Below, in pieces: positions 1 through 11,745 of a stretch of DNA of 64,000 nt. The notes below the pieces were generated by a model. The model was not told where the DNA came from, did no database searches, and saw only the letters and a list, made by a program, of their open reading frames with translations. Numbering within the stretch: position 1 is the stretch's first letter; each line of letters opens with the position of its first letter. The position numbers and the translations under genes are program-made. Origin of the DNA: Siderastrea radians (lineage: Eukaryota > Cnidaria > Anthozoa > Scleractinia > Rhizangiidae); assembly GCA_964017195.1 (NCBI GenBank), contig OZ024892.1, positions 8,041,866 to 8,105,865 of the forward strand. Reading direction: 5' to 3'.

Positions 1-463
1 CGTACAACGAAGCTAATGACATTGGAACAATGCCGTCCAATCAAAACAGATAACAAAGACTAAAAACTATGAGCGTTCATTTACAATTTGATGGGCACGG
101 GACACCATACAGTGTGATGATTATCAACAACTCAGGGCCCGTTTTCACAGGCCATTTTTGATTTGGTTTTAAAAGCAGTTGTGGTGATAATTTTGTAAGC
201 GATTTCAAATCGCCTTTGAACTACCAGGAAATTCCGCTGCAATTTTTCGATGATACAGTATTTGGAGTTTGTTGCGGTGATAACAGAGCGCGTGTGATGT
301 CAGCATTCAAGCTGCTTTGAATGACCCCAAGCTAGGGAATTTTTATGTTTTATGCTGTCAATCAGTAAGCACCTTACTCTCACAGCAACAGAATCGCTAT
401 CATGGATTCAAAGCACTGATTAATGAAATCCTACTTCTAAACTCTCTTCTCGTTGATTAACAG

Positions 464-3400
464 ATTGGTGCATACGCTGGGGGAGGTGGCCAGTCCTCTT
501 GCCCGGGAGGGAATGGAGGCGAAGGAGGAAAGGCAGGAGACTGGGCTCTAAACAAAGCTCCAAGGTGCTATGACAAGACTGCACAAGGCGGGAATGCAGG
601 CTCAACTGCCTTTGGCGGGGGAGGAGGTAATAATTGATTCATCATTAAAACCAAGCTAATGAATAGAAAGGTAACGCTTACCGACCAAGCTCAAGCTCCA
701 GGAATTAATGACAAAACAAAGTTGAGGATAATTAGTTTTAACAAAACAAAATACGACCGGTGCCTTTATACTACACATTCATCTAAACAACGAAGCGTAC
801 TTTTGTCACACTATAGAATCAACAGAAGACACTTACCAGAGAAAAAGATATAACATGAATTTACAATCTTAACGTTAATAATAGGGTATTTTCTCGACGG
901 CGTCATTTGACTACAAGAAAGAGAATTTCTCACCTTTTGTAGTTTTACGATGCACATTAGAGGCACAGTTATTTAAACCCCAGTAGAATTACAAAATTTT
1001 AATAAGAAAGAAGAAATGAAACGAATGCTGGTCAGTAGCCAAAAAACGCTATCGTGCAAGTCGTTTATTATATCTTAATCATCTCGATTATTATATGGAC
1101 TGGAGGCAGTAATGATTCATTCAAAATTCATGGTCTTCTTTAAAAAGCTTTCTCGTCACTACTTTAACTGATAAATGCTCGTAACAGCTCACTTCATTTT
1201 CAGGAGACTCTTGTGGAGGCGATTTTGGTGGTGGAGGTGGTGGAGGTAGGTCCACTTCTAATTTATGAGTAAAATGTTTTTTTCTCTGCTTTAGTCGCAA
1301 TGAGCATGGTTTAAGAACAGTTTAAACAGCCAGACTAAGTGTGATTTGTTTCACAAGTAGTCCTGAGCTAAACCTAGGTCATGATCTGTAGTGGTAAATA
1401 AATGAACTCAGCTTGGCATTCTATAAACTTTAACATGTTCAGAATCGGAGGCTAACCTTAAAGTCATTTAAGTTGTCTTAACAAAATTTCCTTTAAGATT
1501 CTGGAGTCAGGAAAGTAGTGTAAAGTTAGATCCATGGGAGAATTTCCGAGCAGCATTGTTTTTGAGTTTTTGAAATAATCCGCCTTAATCTTATTTTTCA
1601 ATAACACGTTTATTCGTACCTTTCGGATCCGAAATAGAAAAGGTGCAAATTCTGAAATCAATACCTTTTTAAACGAGTTTCAATTTTAACTGGTAGTTCA
1701 CAACCCGCAAAAAATTAACTGTGGAATTAAGAAGAAAGTCTTAACATGAAGTGAAATTGAATTACTTAATAGGTGGGCTTCAATTTGGCAGCACTGATTT
1801 TGAGTCAAGATTAAGTTACGGTGGGGGCGGTGGTGGTGGCGGCGGTAGCGCTTTCAGTGATGATCCCAACCCAGGGGAGAGAGGAGGAAATGGAGGAGGC
1901 CTGGTTTATTTGCAGCTCGACGAACTGACGTTGGATGGAAAGATTCTGGCAGAAGGTGAGGTAATAAATCCTGCAAGACGTTAGGGTTAGTATATTGGAA
2001 GGGGGAATGCGTGGAGAAGAAGACAGACTGGGTATTTAAAAAGCATATGCGTATGAACTGATTCAAAATAACCGTTTGTCTTAGAACTCAGGTGAAGTTA
2101 GGATTTTACACAGATGATCACTTAAAGCAGAAGGTCGCTTGCGAGATCTAGAGATTTGAAGTACACCGTTTGACTGATTTCAACATGATATCATAAGGAT
2201 GGTTAAGGACAAGGGAGCCGATCCTTAAGAGATCCTCAAAATACAGCGCATTCCATTCAAAAGAGACTCGGAAAGGTTTCATTGATTGCTTACAAGGCAT
2301 CCTAAATATTGTGTTAGGCTAAGATTAAACTGATTCTCACGTTATTTCAAGGTGAGGTTTCCGGAGGTGGTTCCTAACGAGAATTGCCACTCGTAATCAG
2401 AGAGTCAGATGAACTTTGCTAACGTCAATTATCGGACTGTAGCTGGAATGTAGCGTCTCTGCGCGCAGTTGCGTTAAGTTTTTCATACATTTGTCTGCAA
2501 AATCGAGTCAGTCCTCGTGAACAATGGTGTTTCACTTGGACAATGTAAAACTGTAAAATCGTGGGAAAAAACTATCATAATACCTAGAATACCTGACTAG
2601 TATTCCTCAAATTGAACCACTGAAATCTTTTATCTGGTATCTGTTTACTTTCTGAGAAAAAAATGGACCAAGTTGCACTTTGCTGCCTACAACGCCGTTA
2701 AAGGAAGTTTGGGTGGGAGTGTGCCACAGAAACCTTCAAACCCTCACCCTGTTTAAGACAACATCTGTTCATTTCGCTACCCTGTTTAAGACAAGAGACC
2801 TTTATATTTTGCTTTTGTTCTGCGTTTTTTGTCTACCTTGTTTTTCAATTCCCATACAGAAAGTATTTTTTTTAATGAATGACGTCATAGAATGACCACA
2901 TGTAGGGTTCAAGGCTTCCAGTCTGCTGAGAAAGAAATCCTGTTCAAGACGCCGACTAGTGAAATTGTACACCCTGTATAAGACGCAAGACCCTGAAAAC
3001 CATACCCTGTTGAGCAGCACATACCCCTTTAGGCCAAATAAAGGAGTGCCCCCCGGGCAACGCCCTTTTCGAAACGGGGAGAAAAAAAGCTGAACTATAA
3101 TCGCCATGTAAGTTTGAAGAAGGGCCTTAGCCTTCAGGGCGGTGGGTTAAGTTCCAAAGGTGATTTATCTCTTATTAGCCTAAGTGGCAAAAAGACTTGC
3201 TCAATCTTAAAACAAATCATTTTTGTTTTTCGTATATAATTTTAGCAGGTAGTAATATGTGTCCTTTTCAATTCCATCGATTGTTCGTGATCACGAAAAT
3301 TCGCATCTTTTCCTGTTTACAGGCCAATCGGGCCAGTGTTTAAACAAAAAGGCTCATAGATCTGCCCCCGGGGGGAGTGGTGCCGGTGGAAATGTGGTTA

Positions 3401-5802
3401 TCATAACCAAGAAACTTCACGGAAGTCCTGGGGGTAAAATCTCCATCTCCGGAGGGAAACCCGTCAAATGTGCTTTTGGTGCTGGTGGAGGTAAGATCTA
3501 ATAATATTATTTATTGCCAGCACTGACGTTAACATTTACATTTCAAATACATATATATGATATTAATATCGTCGTTAATCAGATCTTAACGTGAATTTGA
3601 ACGCAGAGGACGAAAAACGCATAAAATATTTTTCTTTTACATTTTTTGCTGCTGTTACCTACAGTTTTAGTACCTAATTCATGTCTAAAGGTCCCGTTGT
3701 CTTCACAAAATAAGGGATAACTACGTTTTCTAAGTTCACAAAAGCCTTGATACATTTAAATTTAATTCAGTTGGCTATCGAGTTTTTCCTTAAAATAAGT
3801 TGTTTTGCATGCTCTAAGAGTGTTTGAGTTTTCCAGCCGTACTAGAAGTAATGCCCAGTTCAGACGTCGTCCTTCTACGTTGCCGAACTCAATTGCAATT
3901 AGGCTCGACAGTAGCGCCAGAAGCACGACTCTGATTTCAGACGTCGTGCCAGAGTCGTACTTAATTCAGGATTTACTGAAGCGTCGTCATAATAAGTCAG
4001 TGGTATACAAATGCAATATGGCATATTCGAAACTACGGCGTAAACTCCTATTCGTAAAAATGTTTAAAACTACTCTTGCAAAACTCAAGTAAAAGAAAAA
4101 AACGAAATGCATGCAGGGCACCCTTTTCATATTACACTGTACAAGCAAGACGAATGTTGTTATCAGTGTTATTGCAAATTTGTTTTATAACTACACTGCT
4201 ATTTTCCGAGAACGTCACTGCTGATCGACCTTGCTGTCGGCTTCCCCGAAACAAGGGATAGTTCGAACAAGCGAGGAACACACTGACTCCGACGCAAGGT
4301 TCAAGAAAATACTCCGTGCGCCCTTTTCTTTCCAGGACTATCTTCTTCCAGCCTTCTTCTTCTTCTTTGCACGACAAGGGTTTCTGAAGACTTGCTAATT
4401 CAAATTCAGCGTCGCTAGCGTCTTGTTCATCGTGCCCCCTTGTAATCCCCATGGCCAGCTGGTGGAAAGTTTTCATCTAAAGGTGCTTCTTCATTCGATG
4501 ATAAATCATCATCCTTCTCAATAACAGCGGGCATTTTGTCCAAACGTCTCCCCAAAGCCGCCACGTAGGACAACAACACTCAATGCGCATACTCAGTAAA
4601 TGAAAATTGTCCTCGTAACTCCCATTCTCGTTCCCAGAGCCTACGATCTGTTCGGTCAGCGATGGAATCGTCGGGCTCTGGTATGAGCCATTACGGGATA
4701 TCGTGAAATTCGCGACATCCGGTGAAGCATTTCCGATTCGTTAAGGTGCTATTGCGCCTGCTCTATTCTAGTCCGTGGAGCTCTGGGCATGACAATTCTG
4801 GAAACGACCGAGAAATTTGAATTCTTATCGATCGAGTCATGGTGTGAGATCGACTAAAAGCTGTTCGGCGCTGTCTAAATCTCCTGCAATTAGTATAGCG
4901 GAAAACCTGGAGCTTTAAAAGGAACGAAATTAACTGGAAACTGCCTTTCGTGCCGTAGTTGTTAAGAAGAACGAGCGTCCCTGCATTTTGCTCACGGGTT
5001 TTGGTTTCTGTTTCGCTTGAATAAACATTTAGCTACAATCCCTTACACTATGAAATTTAACTAGGAGGTGCATTCTTACGTGCTTTACCAAACAGCAAAA
5101 TTTGGTCGCTTAATCTGTCCTAAGCCACATCCTTTGCGTTGGAATTGATCAAGTCAATATATCAATTAATGCCCTAATTAATTCAACCGAAAAAAAAAAC
5201 GTTATGCGTAGAAGCCAAGCAAAAAAATATATACAAAATTTTGGCCGTTACCAGAGCTACACGAGACGTAATTTTAAAAAGGCCCGCGTAGCTCTGGGGA
5301 CGAGAATGCGTAACTCCTCTCGGGATCCCGAACCCGCGAAAATACAGTTCTATGATTTATGACTTTAGTTCGGCACGGCAGAAGCACGACGTTTGAATCG
5401 CTGCCGTACCAGAGTCGCGTAGCACGGCAGAGCTTGTCGAACTTAATTCAAAAGTTTGATTCAGACACCGTGCTTCTGTCGAGCTTTTGTCGAACTTAAT
5501 TATTGAATTGAGTTCGGCACGGCACACGGAAGCACGACGTCTGAGCTGGGCTTAACAAAACGAAATTAACTGTATCAGCTAACATCAGGCAAAAAGAAAA
5601 ATAAACCAATAGCTGACAGTTGTATCATAATGCTCTTTTGCTAAAGTAGGGTAAAATTAATACTTGTTTCGACCGTTCATTTTTTTTTGGTCAACTCGGT
5701 TAGTTGTAAATTGATTTCCTACATGTTTTCTTTTGGCCAGGCGGTGGCGGCGGCGTTGGACGTTGGGTTGTGAAGCAGGGTCAAACCATTCACCAAGGTT
5801 GA
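464..5802 (+). CDS. Secreted glycine-rich protein, copy A (last five exons, 5' end outside window)
   Basis: Five exons are supported by GT..AG borders and by identical phasing in copy B: 464-626, 1204-1245, 1773-1955, 3323-3490 and 5741-5802 (stop TGA at 5800). Exon 464-626 starts in phase 0 and the following junctions all split a Gly codon after its first base. The peptide is built of Gly-rich runs alternating with Cys-containing segments (for example around CYDKTAQGG and GQCLNKKAH). It also has a GGSGAGG-x-VVIITKKL stretch followed by GGKISISGG, a pattern seen in Gly-rich secreted proteins predicted to fold as beta-helix-like repeats. The fold is inference and the function is unknown to me. 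All five exons are open and look functional. Alignment with exons 7-11 of copy B shows mostly silent or conservative differences plus a Gly-run length change in exon 9 (183 versus 174 nt). Confidence 0.7.
2735..3075. repeat. Dispersed repeat with CCTGTTTAAGAC motifs
   Basis: Intron 9 of copy A contains several imperfect copies of CCCTGTTTAAGAC / CCTGTATAAGACGC / CCTGTTCAAGACG. They end in a C-rich segment around GTGCCCCCCGGGCAACGCCC. The same block is present in copy B near 48033-48370, so it predates the duplication. No coding frame is conserved through it. Confidence 0.4.
3851..3968. mobile_element. MITE fragment with GTTCAGACGTCGT end
   Basis: The segment begins GCCCAGTTCAGACGTCGT and contains inverted copies of the CAGACGTCGTGC / AGAAGCACGAC words. 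It matches, in the opposite orientation, the end of the repeat at 5367-5552. Copy B has the equivalent at 49131-49250. This looks like a small non-autonomous element predating the gene duplication. The termini are approximate. Confidence 0.4.
5367..5552. mobile_element. MITE-like inverted repeat (GTTCGGCACGGCAGAAGC family)
   Basis: Words such as GTTCGGCACGGCAGAAGCAC and their complements recur across this 190-bp segment, and it ends in GACGTCTGAGCTGGGC, the complement of the start of the repeat at 3851. The copy B counterpart is at about 50778-50960. No coding capacity is visible. Confidence 0.4.
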
Positions 5803-5922
5803 AACCCAGAGGCAACGAGGCTCAACCGATGAACCAGAGTAGCATTAAATTTTAGTTTGCAACATTTTTTCTTTGCTATCGGGAACATTGGGTGCTAAAG
5901 AACGCAGTAATTTGCTGAATGG

Positions 5923-5928
5923 AATAAA
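5923..5928 (+). terminator. Polyadenylation signal of copy A
   Basis: AATAAA lies about 120 bases after the copy A stop codon. The same signal stands at the equivalent place after copy B (51346-51351). Confidence 0.5.
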
Positions 5929-6171
5929 GAAACATGCTACTTTGCAACAACTTGCTTTGTTTTGTTTTTGTTTTGTTTTTTAATCTATCGCATGAATGCA
6001 TGCACGCTATTATTTATGGTGGAGCACGATTTTACCTTGTTTCTAGTGCTCCTTCTTTCGCCCCGTTCGTTCGTTTCGGGGCAAGTAGTTAGAGCACCCG
6101 TCTCCGTTACGTTATCGAAATTAATTCATGCGACACGAGCTCAGCGATTTCGTGTAAAATCGCTAATTTAA

Positions 6172-9100
6172 AGTGCCACTGAGACGAAAATTCGTCGGTT
6201 TATTTCCGCCAAATTCTGTCGCAGAATATTGCGTTGTGTCTATATTTACCCAGAAAACTGAACAAGAAACCGTCCATCCTAATATTTTTCAGCTCCAAAG
6301 TTGCGTACAATGTGTCCGCCATTATTGAAAACGTGTTCCTGGGTGATTGCGCAATTTAATAGCTTGTGACGTCAGAGGCTCAGCTCAGTCGCGTTTCCTT
6401 GTGTTTTGACTCAAGATGCCTACCGTCGACTGCGAAACCTCCGAAGAGTATTTCTACGATTCGGAACAGTCTTTACTGGCTTCCGAAGCATCAGAGGATT
6501 CATTTAATTCGGCAAATGAAGAGCTTTTCTTACCGTACGATGTAAGAGCTGATGTCAGGAGAATTTCAGCTTATAAGCTTGTAAACAAACTGTTCAAAGT
6601 TGTTTTTCTCGCCTTATTGGCGGGAGTTCAAAACATGCGCGAAATAATGCTTATAATGTGATTACAGTTCAGGCACAAGTTGCTCAAAGAGCGGATAACT
6701 CTTGTCCAGCAGCGGATAAATGGCTGTCCAGCTATTCGAAAAACTGCTGTTCTAAGCTTTGGAAATTTAGACAAAACACCTATAAAAATTCTAGAATTTG
6801 ATGCTCGCGAATTCTCAAGCATCGGTCGATCGATTTTATTGATTGCTTCGTTGGAGAAATAAAAGAAGCTATATTTTGTTTGCCGTTGTTTATATTCATT
6901 ATATATTGTAAAGCATTGAGATTTTGGGCCATTCTTAGCATAGTATGGGAAACTTTCTTGAAGAGCCGTAATGCTGTAGTCATCTGGCAGTCAGCTCATG
7001 AAGCTTATCCCCTTGCACCAAGAGCCTGGTAAAACCAGGGTTTTACCCTGGTCCAAGCCTGGTTAAAAAACCAGGGTACCCTGGTTCTTAAACCAGGCTT
7101 ACCAGACTCAAACCCTATGTGCAAAAAAGTCTGGTAACCCTGGTTACCCTGGTTATTTAGAAAACCAGGGTTACCAGACGTACCAGGGTAACCAGGGTTT
7201 AACCAGACTCTGAGAAGTCTGGGCTAACCTAGGTTACCCTGGTTACCTTGGTAAGTCTGGTGACCCTGGTTTTCTAAATTACCAGGGTTACCCGGGTTTA
7301 ACCAGGCTCTTAAGGTCTGGGTTGACCAGGGTAACCCTGGTAAACATGGTTAGCACATTTTACTGAAAACCAGGCTTACCAGACTCGGACCCTATGTGCA
7401 AAAAAGCCTGGTTAACCCCAGTTTCCCTGGTAAGCCCGGTAACCGTGGTTGTCTGAATAACCAGGGTTACCCAGGTACATTATTTTTGACTATAACATCT
7501 GGGTCAACCCCGGTAACCTTGGTTTTCCTAAGAAGCCTGGTGATGCTGGGAAATTTCAAGAAAGCATTGGAAACCAGTAAACTGAGGTTTGTAGCCAATG
7601 TTCAAAAAGACTAAAAAGCACAGTATCCTTAACTATGGATAACATGGATATAGTCCTGGGCCCAGTTGCATAAAGCAACTTGAGATTAAAAGGGTTTTTT
7701 TGCAACAATTCCCTTTGTTCTGGAGGATTTCTTCGTGTTCTCTTTGTGTTTCCTAAAGTACTCTACTCTATACTCACTAATCTGTCTTCGGCCGAGTTAT
7801 CTGTGATACTGTGCCAAAAAGTCCTCCAGAACAAAGGAAATGGTTGCAGAAAATTCGCACTTAATCTTAAGTTGCTTTATGGAGCCGGGCCCTTGTGAAC
7901 TAAACGCAAATACCAGGAGTTACACAGTACATGTATCATGAAAGGCCCAAATGTACATGTGCACACACAATTACTTAAAGAGCCAGTGTCACCCAAAGTG
8001 CTTTACGCGCCGAGGTACATTTTTCATATATGAAAAATACACCATTTTCTTGATTGTCGTGAAGTCTGATTTGTATCTTCTTCCATCACTGCTGTTAGCG
8101 ATCCGAAAGCACTAGTGTGAATTTTGACTTGACGATTTCGTTGTATATTTCCGAATTCTGAGGTGTTTTCGCAGTGGGGAAGAAGATCTTTAAATTGGAT
8201 GCCTCATAGGGTTCAGGAAAGTTGAGGCGAAGACCGAGTCTTCCTTGTGTTCACTGTCTGTTTATGTTTTATTTTTACAAAAAGCGTAAGTGGCTATTCT
8301 GGTTTGCATCCATCGACATCAGTCAATGCGATCGATCGAGCAATCAATCGATCGGACTGTAATAGATCCATGTATATGCATTGAATGCAAACTCAGATCT
8401 TGAGTAGTCTTCTCCAGTGACATCTAGTACAGTGGTCGCTTAATGCATTGAAACACAAGTGCTTGGCGTTTCTAAATATTTTGAACAGTTTTGTAGAATT
8501 CTTAACTTGAAGAACTTTTTTTTTTGCGGATTCATTTCCAATTTTTTTCTCGCTTCTTTTGCTTTCCTTTTTCTCTCCCTTTCTTTTCTGTTTATCTTCT
8601 ACACTTTATCCCCTTTCTGTCCACTGGAAAAGGTTTGGCCTCAGTCCTTCAAAAAACCTGGAAATGGAACATTGATCAACTAGGTGACTTGGCCTATTTT
8701 ACCACCAACTTTGCACCTAAAATTGGACACGTTTTTTCTGGTATAGCTCTGCCAGAATTTGGTCGATATTCAAAATGGACACACCTATTGCTTGATCTGT
8801 CCTTGCTGTATTAGCTGCTTATCAAAACAATTTGGTGTCGTCAAAAATGATGACGACACAAGTGGTTCAATGGTTCCCGACGTTAACGTCGGGGAAATAC
8901 TAGTCTTGACGGGAAAGAGTTAAAAGAAAGAACATTGTAAAACCCTTAGACAAATAGTGGCGTGTGATATTTTTCCTAACTTAAATTTCCACGCAAGGCG
9001 AGCCGACCTATCGACATGACCGAAGCCTTTATATATTTCGAACAATAATATCAATCGACTCTTCAGCGACAGGGAATAAGGACAAAAGTTTCTCGAAATT

Positions 9101-10037
9101 CAGGATAGTATGCTATAAAATAACTGTCCATGCTTCTAAGCGATTACTGCTTTCAAATTAACACACGCAGAATTAAAAAAAAAAAAGCTAAGCAATACAA
9201 ACTATTGGCTTAATCGCGGCGGTCCTGCATTCGCCCAGGATGCATTTTATGAGGACTACGCCGAAGATCTTCGCGCTAGCAGACAGCAGAACTGAAAGGG
9301 TTTTCCACAAGCAAAATAAATTTTAAAATACGTTAAAAGAAAATAAGTATTGCACAATGGTGGATGCGTTGAAAAAGAAACAAACTATCACTTCAACTGC
9401 GTTAAGATTAGGTACCTTTTGTCTCGTTTTTTTCGGATCTTTCTTTCCATATAGTTGGAATGGACAATGGAATAATCGACCTCTGGGATCCTTTGACATG
9501 AACAGCCCTCTGGAAACACTTTCCGTGAAGTGATCAGAACAGCCGACAAAAATAACTCTCGGGTTGAAAGTTGCACTGTGTGTGAGTACGAACATTATCC
9601 ATTTTTCCATTGCGGGTCCGCTCGCAAGGCTTTGATGAAGCGAAATACCAGCTCGGTGGTTGGATTTATTGCTGTAGTATTGTACAACACAAGTAATACC
9701 CTTCATAACTGCTGCAGCAACGCAAATTTCAAGGCCGTACAGCAAACAGTTGGCACGAAATCTTCCCTCGACAACAGTTATATTTCCCGCGGCAAGTAAC
9801 CGAATGAAGCCTGACTTGGTTTGAGGTGAGCCTCTAACGTCACTTCCGCTAATTCGCAAGCCAGCTTCCGGAACAAGGGCCAGTAATGGCGGCCGTAAAA
9901 TCTCGTCAAAAACCGTCCGAAAAAAGCGACTTCCAGTCATCGTAATGAGTTGAAATTTGGCATGGTGACTAACAGCCACAGACTGTTTTCGAAAATGCAA
10001 AAATATGGAATACCAAAATTCTGGTCCCAGTGGCACT
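6172..10037 (-). mobile_element. TTAA-flanked, Kolobok-like DNA transposon relic (A-B intergenic)
   Basis: The ends are inverted AGTGCCACTG...CAGTGGCACT and are flanked by TTAA (6168-6171 and 10038-10041). The duplicated intergenic region between copies B and C has the uninterrupted site with one TTAA at 52210-52213, which proves insertion here. A decayed THAP-type zinc-finger ORF lies at the right end on the minus strand (9323-10051). TTAA duplication plus a THAP domain is the combination known for the Kolobok superfamily, hence the tentative class; piggyBac shares the TTAA but not the THAP. A second, inverted copy lies at 55096-57329. Compared with that copy, this one carries about 1.4 kb of extra DNA (roughly 6998-8425). 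No transposase catalytic domain was recognised. A short acidic ORF at 6416-6661 (81 codons, Ser/Glu/Asp-rich start) sits at the other end and is also present, in antisense orientation, in the second copy. Confidence 0.6.
7018..7560. repeat. Array of CCAGGGTTACC palindromic repeats
   Basis: About 540 bp are saturated with CCTGGTTACCCTGGT, ACCAGGGTAACC and similar words in both orientations, giving many overlapping hairpins. A longer period is visible: the segment reading ACCAGGCTTACCAGACTC then CCCTATGTGCAAAAAA occurs near 7095 and again near 7370, about 275 bp apart. The block lies in the part of the Kolobok-like element that the inverted copy at 55-57 kb lacks. Confidence 0.75.
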
Positions 10038-10051
10038 TTAAGTGTTCCCAT
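9323..10051 (-). pseudogene. Decayed THAP-domain ORF in the Kolobok-like element
   Basis: An open frame of 242 codons contains a THAP-like zinc-binding signature at residues 121-174: CVVQYYSNK, a WI motif at 151-152, then GCSDHF with Cys171 and His174. Canonical THAP is C-x2-4-C-x35-50-C-x2-H. The second cysteine is Tyr125 here, while the other copy (55.4 kb) retains Cys at that place but has lost part of the end. THAP proteins bind DNA through this C2CH module. The first 100 residues show no recognisable domain and the open frame may partly be fortuitous. The ORF starts just outside the element end, so the real product, if any, would begin within it. Confidence 0.45.
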
Positions 10052-11659
10052 AAAGATTTAGTGAAAATTAAATTTAAGCAATTAAGACGATTCTAAACGA
10101 TTCGATAGGCGTTTTTGTGACTAACCTTGTTTTTTCTTTGTGAGCCAGCAAAATACCGGTGGACAGGCGGGAAACAATTTCTTAAACGTCTTTCTTAAAT
10201 GAGAAACCATGAGGTGTTGAGCCTGGAACGGTTATTCGTTTACCAAAGATCCTGGCCTAGCTTGTATTAAGGTTCCCACTTTCTTGAAGGCCCTTCCTCT
10301 TCAACACCCCCATCCATTTTGGAACACAAAATTTATTATGTTCCTCCTGAGATTACCCTCTCCTCCTCGTCGTCCTTGCCCTGCTAGCAGAGTCTGGGCT
10401 CCTTTGTATATTGAAGCAGTTCCCACTTCCAAATTCTAGGGAAAAGGACCTTCCACCCTTGTTTGTAGAGAAGAAAAAAAGAAAAAGCCGAAAAACACTT
10501 CCGACCTGTTAAATTTTTCTCATTTCCGCTTTCTTTTTGCCCTTTTTATCCCAGAGGACCGTCTTCTACGTAGCCGTTATTAGTGGCCGTCACGCAGCGG
10601 GGGAGAAGTTAGGAGTTGCGTAACGACCCTTAACAGTAACGGCTGCATAGGAGATTACAGAGTTAAGGGGTTTTTGGTGGGCAGGTCACACGTTAGTATC
10701 AGTGACGTCACCAACATGAAACTTGCGAGAAAGCCAGATAAACTCAAGAAGTATTTGTGGGTGACAAAATTGAAACCGACAGAGCGCGTAGCTTAAAGTT
10801 GACTTGAAATTACGAAGATGATTGCACCTGAACTGTTTTCCACTCAGTCCAATTAATAATCATGTCGATAACAAGACTCGCGATAAAAATTCTTTGAAAA
10901 CTGTGTTAACACCATAGAAAACATGGATGTTATATGTTAGTTTTGCAGCATCCAAAAAGAACCCATTTAATGTGCACTTGGTTCACGTGACGCACAATTA
11001 CCTGAGCCCAATTCCGCCTTTTAAGCCCGTCTCGTGCTCAGCTTGTTTTTTTTTTTTTACACAAAGAAAAAGGAGAAAAGTTTCCTTGTGAAATTGACGC
11101 CAAACTTGGCCTTGGTACAGGTTGACACTTCTAGTTGAAAATTTCCTCCTTCCTGAAAGTTTAGGTAAAGTCGTTTGTCGTCCAAGGAAAGACTATCAAA
11201 TGGCCTTCAAACTCAAAGAAAAAATCCAATTGAGAAAGAGAAACAAAATTTTGAATTGTACGCATGCCTGATATCAAATTTGCCAAACAACCTTGGAAAT
11301 GGAAGAGAAGTTTAGTAAGCTGCAGAGGAAGTTATGGACGTTTGGACCGAGATTTGAGCAGACAGGACCCAAATAAAAGCCTTTATGGCTTAAAATGGGG
11401 GTTTTTCCGAAAAGGTTTTAAGTGAATGAGTTAATCAGCATTTTTTCAGACCCCTGTCCAATTCACACTATTTTAGCCTCAGAATAAAATCACCGGTCGC
11501 CCTCCCTTTGCCCATTTCCCTTCCAAAATTTGATTGGACGGCCTTTTAACCAGCACTATGCCCAGTCTGAGGACTGCTGTGGAGAACTCAGTATGGAATG
11601 TCTTCCAGTTTTTGATATGTGGTATACATGTATCACGTATGACAGGAACAACAACAGTT

Positions 11660-11745
11660 TTGTCATCGTCGTCATCATCGTCATCATCATCATCATCATC
11701 ATCATCATTCTCATTGCCATGATCATCATCGTCGTCGTCGCCATC
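11660..11745. repeat. TCA/TCG trinucleotide microsatellite
   Basis: An interrupted (TCA)n/(TCG)n run that is open in several frames by composition only. The next intergenic copy keeps just a short remnant near 54310-54360. Confidence 0.7.

Noticed and set aside
7396..7614. Frame with Gly-x-Pro-like residues suggesting collagen
   Set aside because: It results from the CCTGGTAA-type palindromic repeats and has no regular Gly-x-y periodicity.
8459..8814. Two overlapping hydrophobic plus-strand frames
   Set aside because: T-rich DNA inside the Kolobok-like relic. The frames are not kept in the inverted copy.
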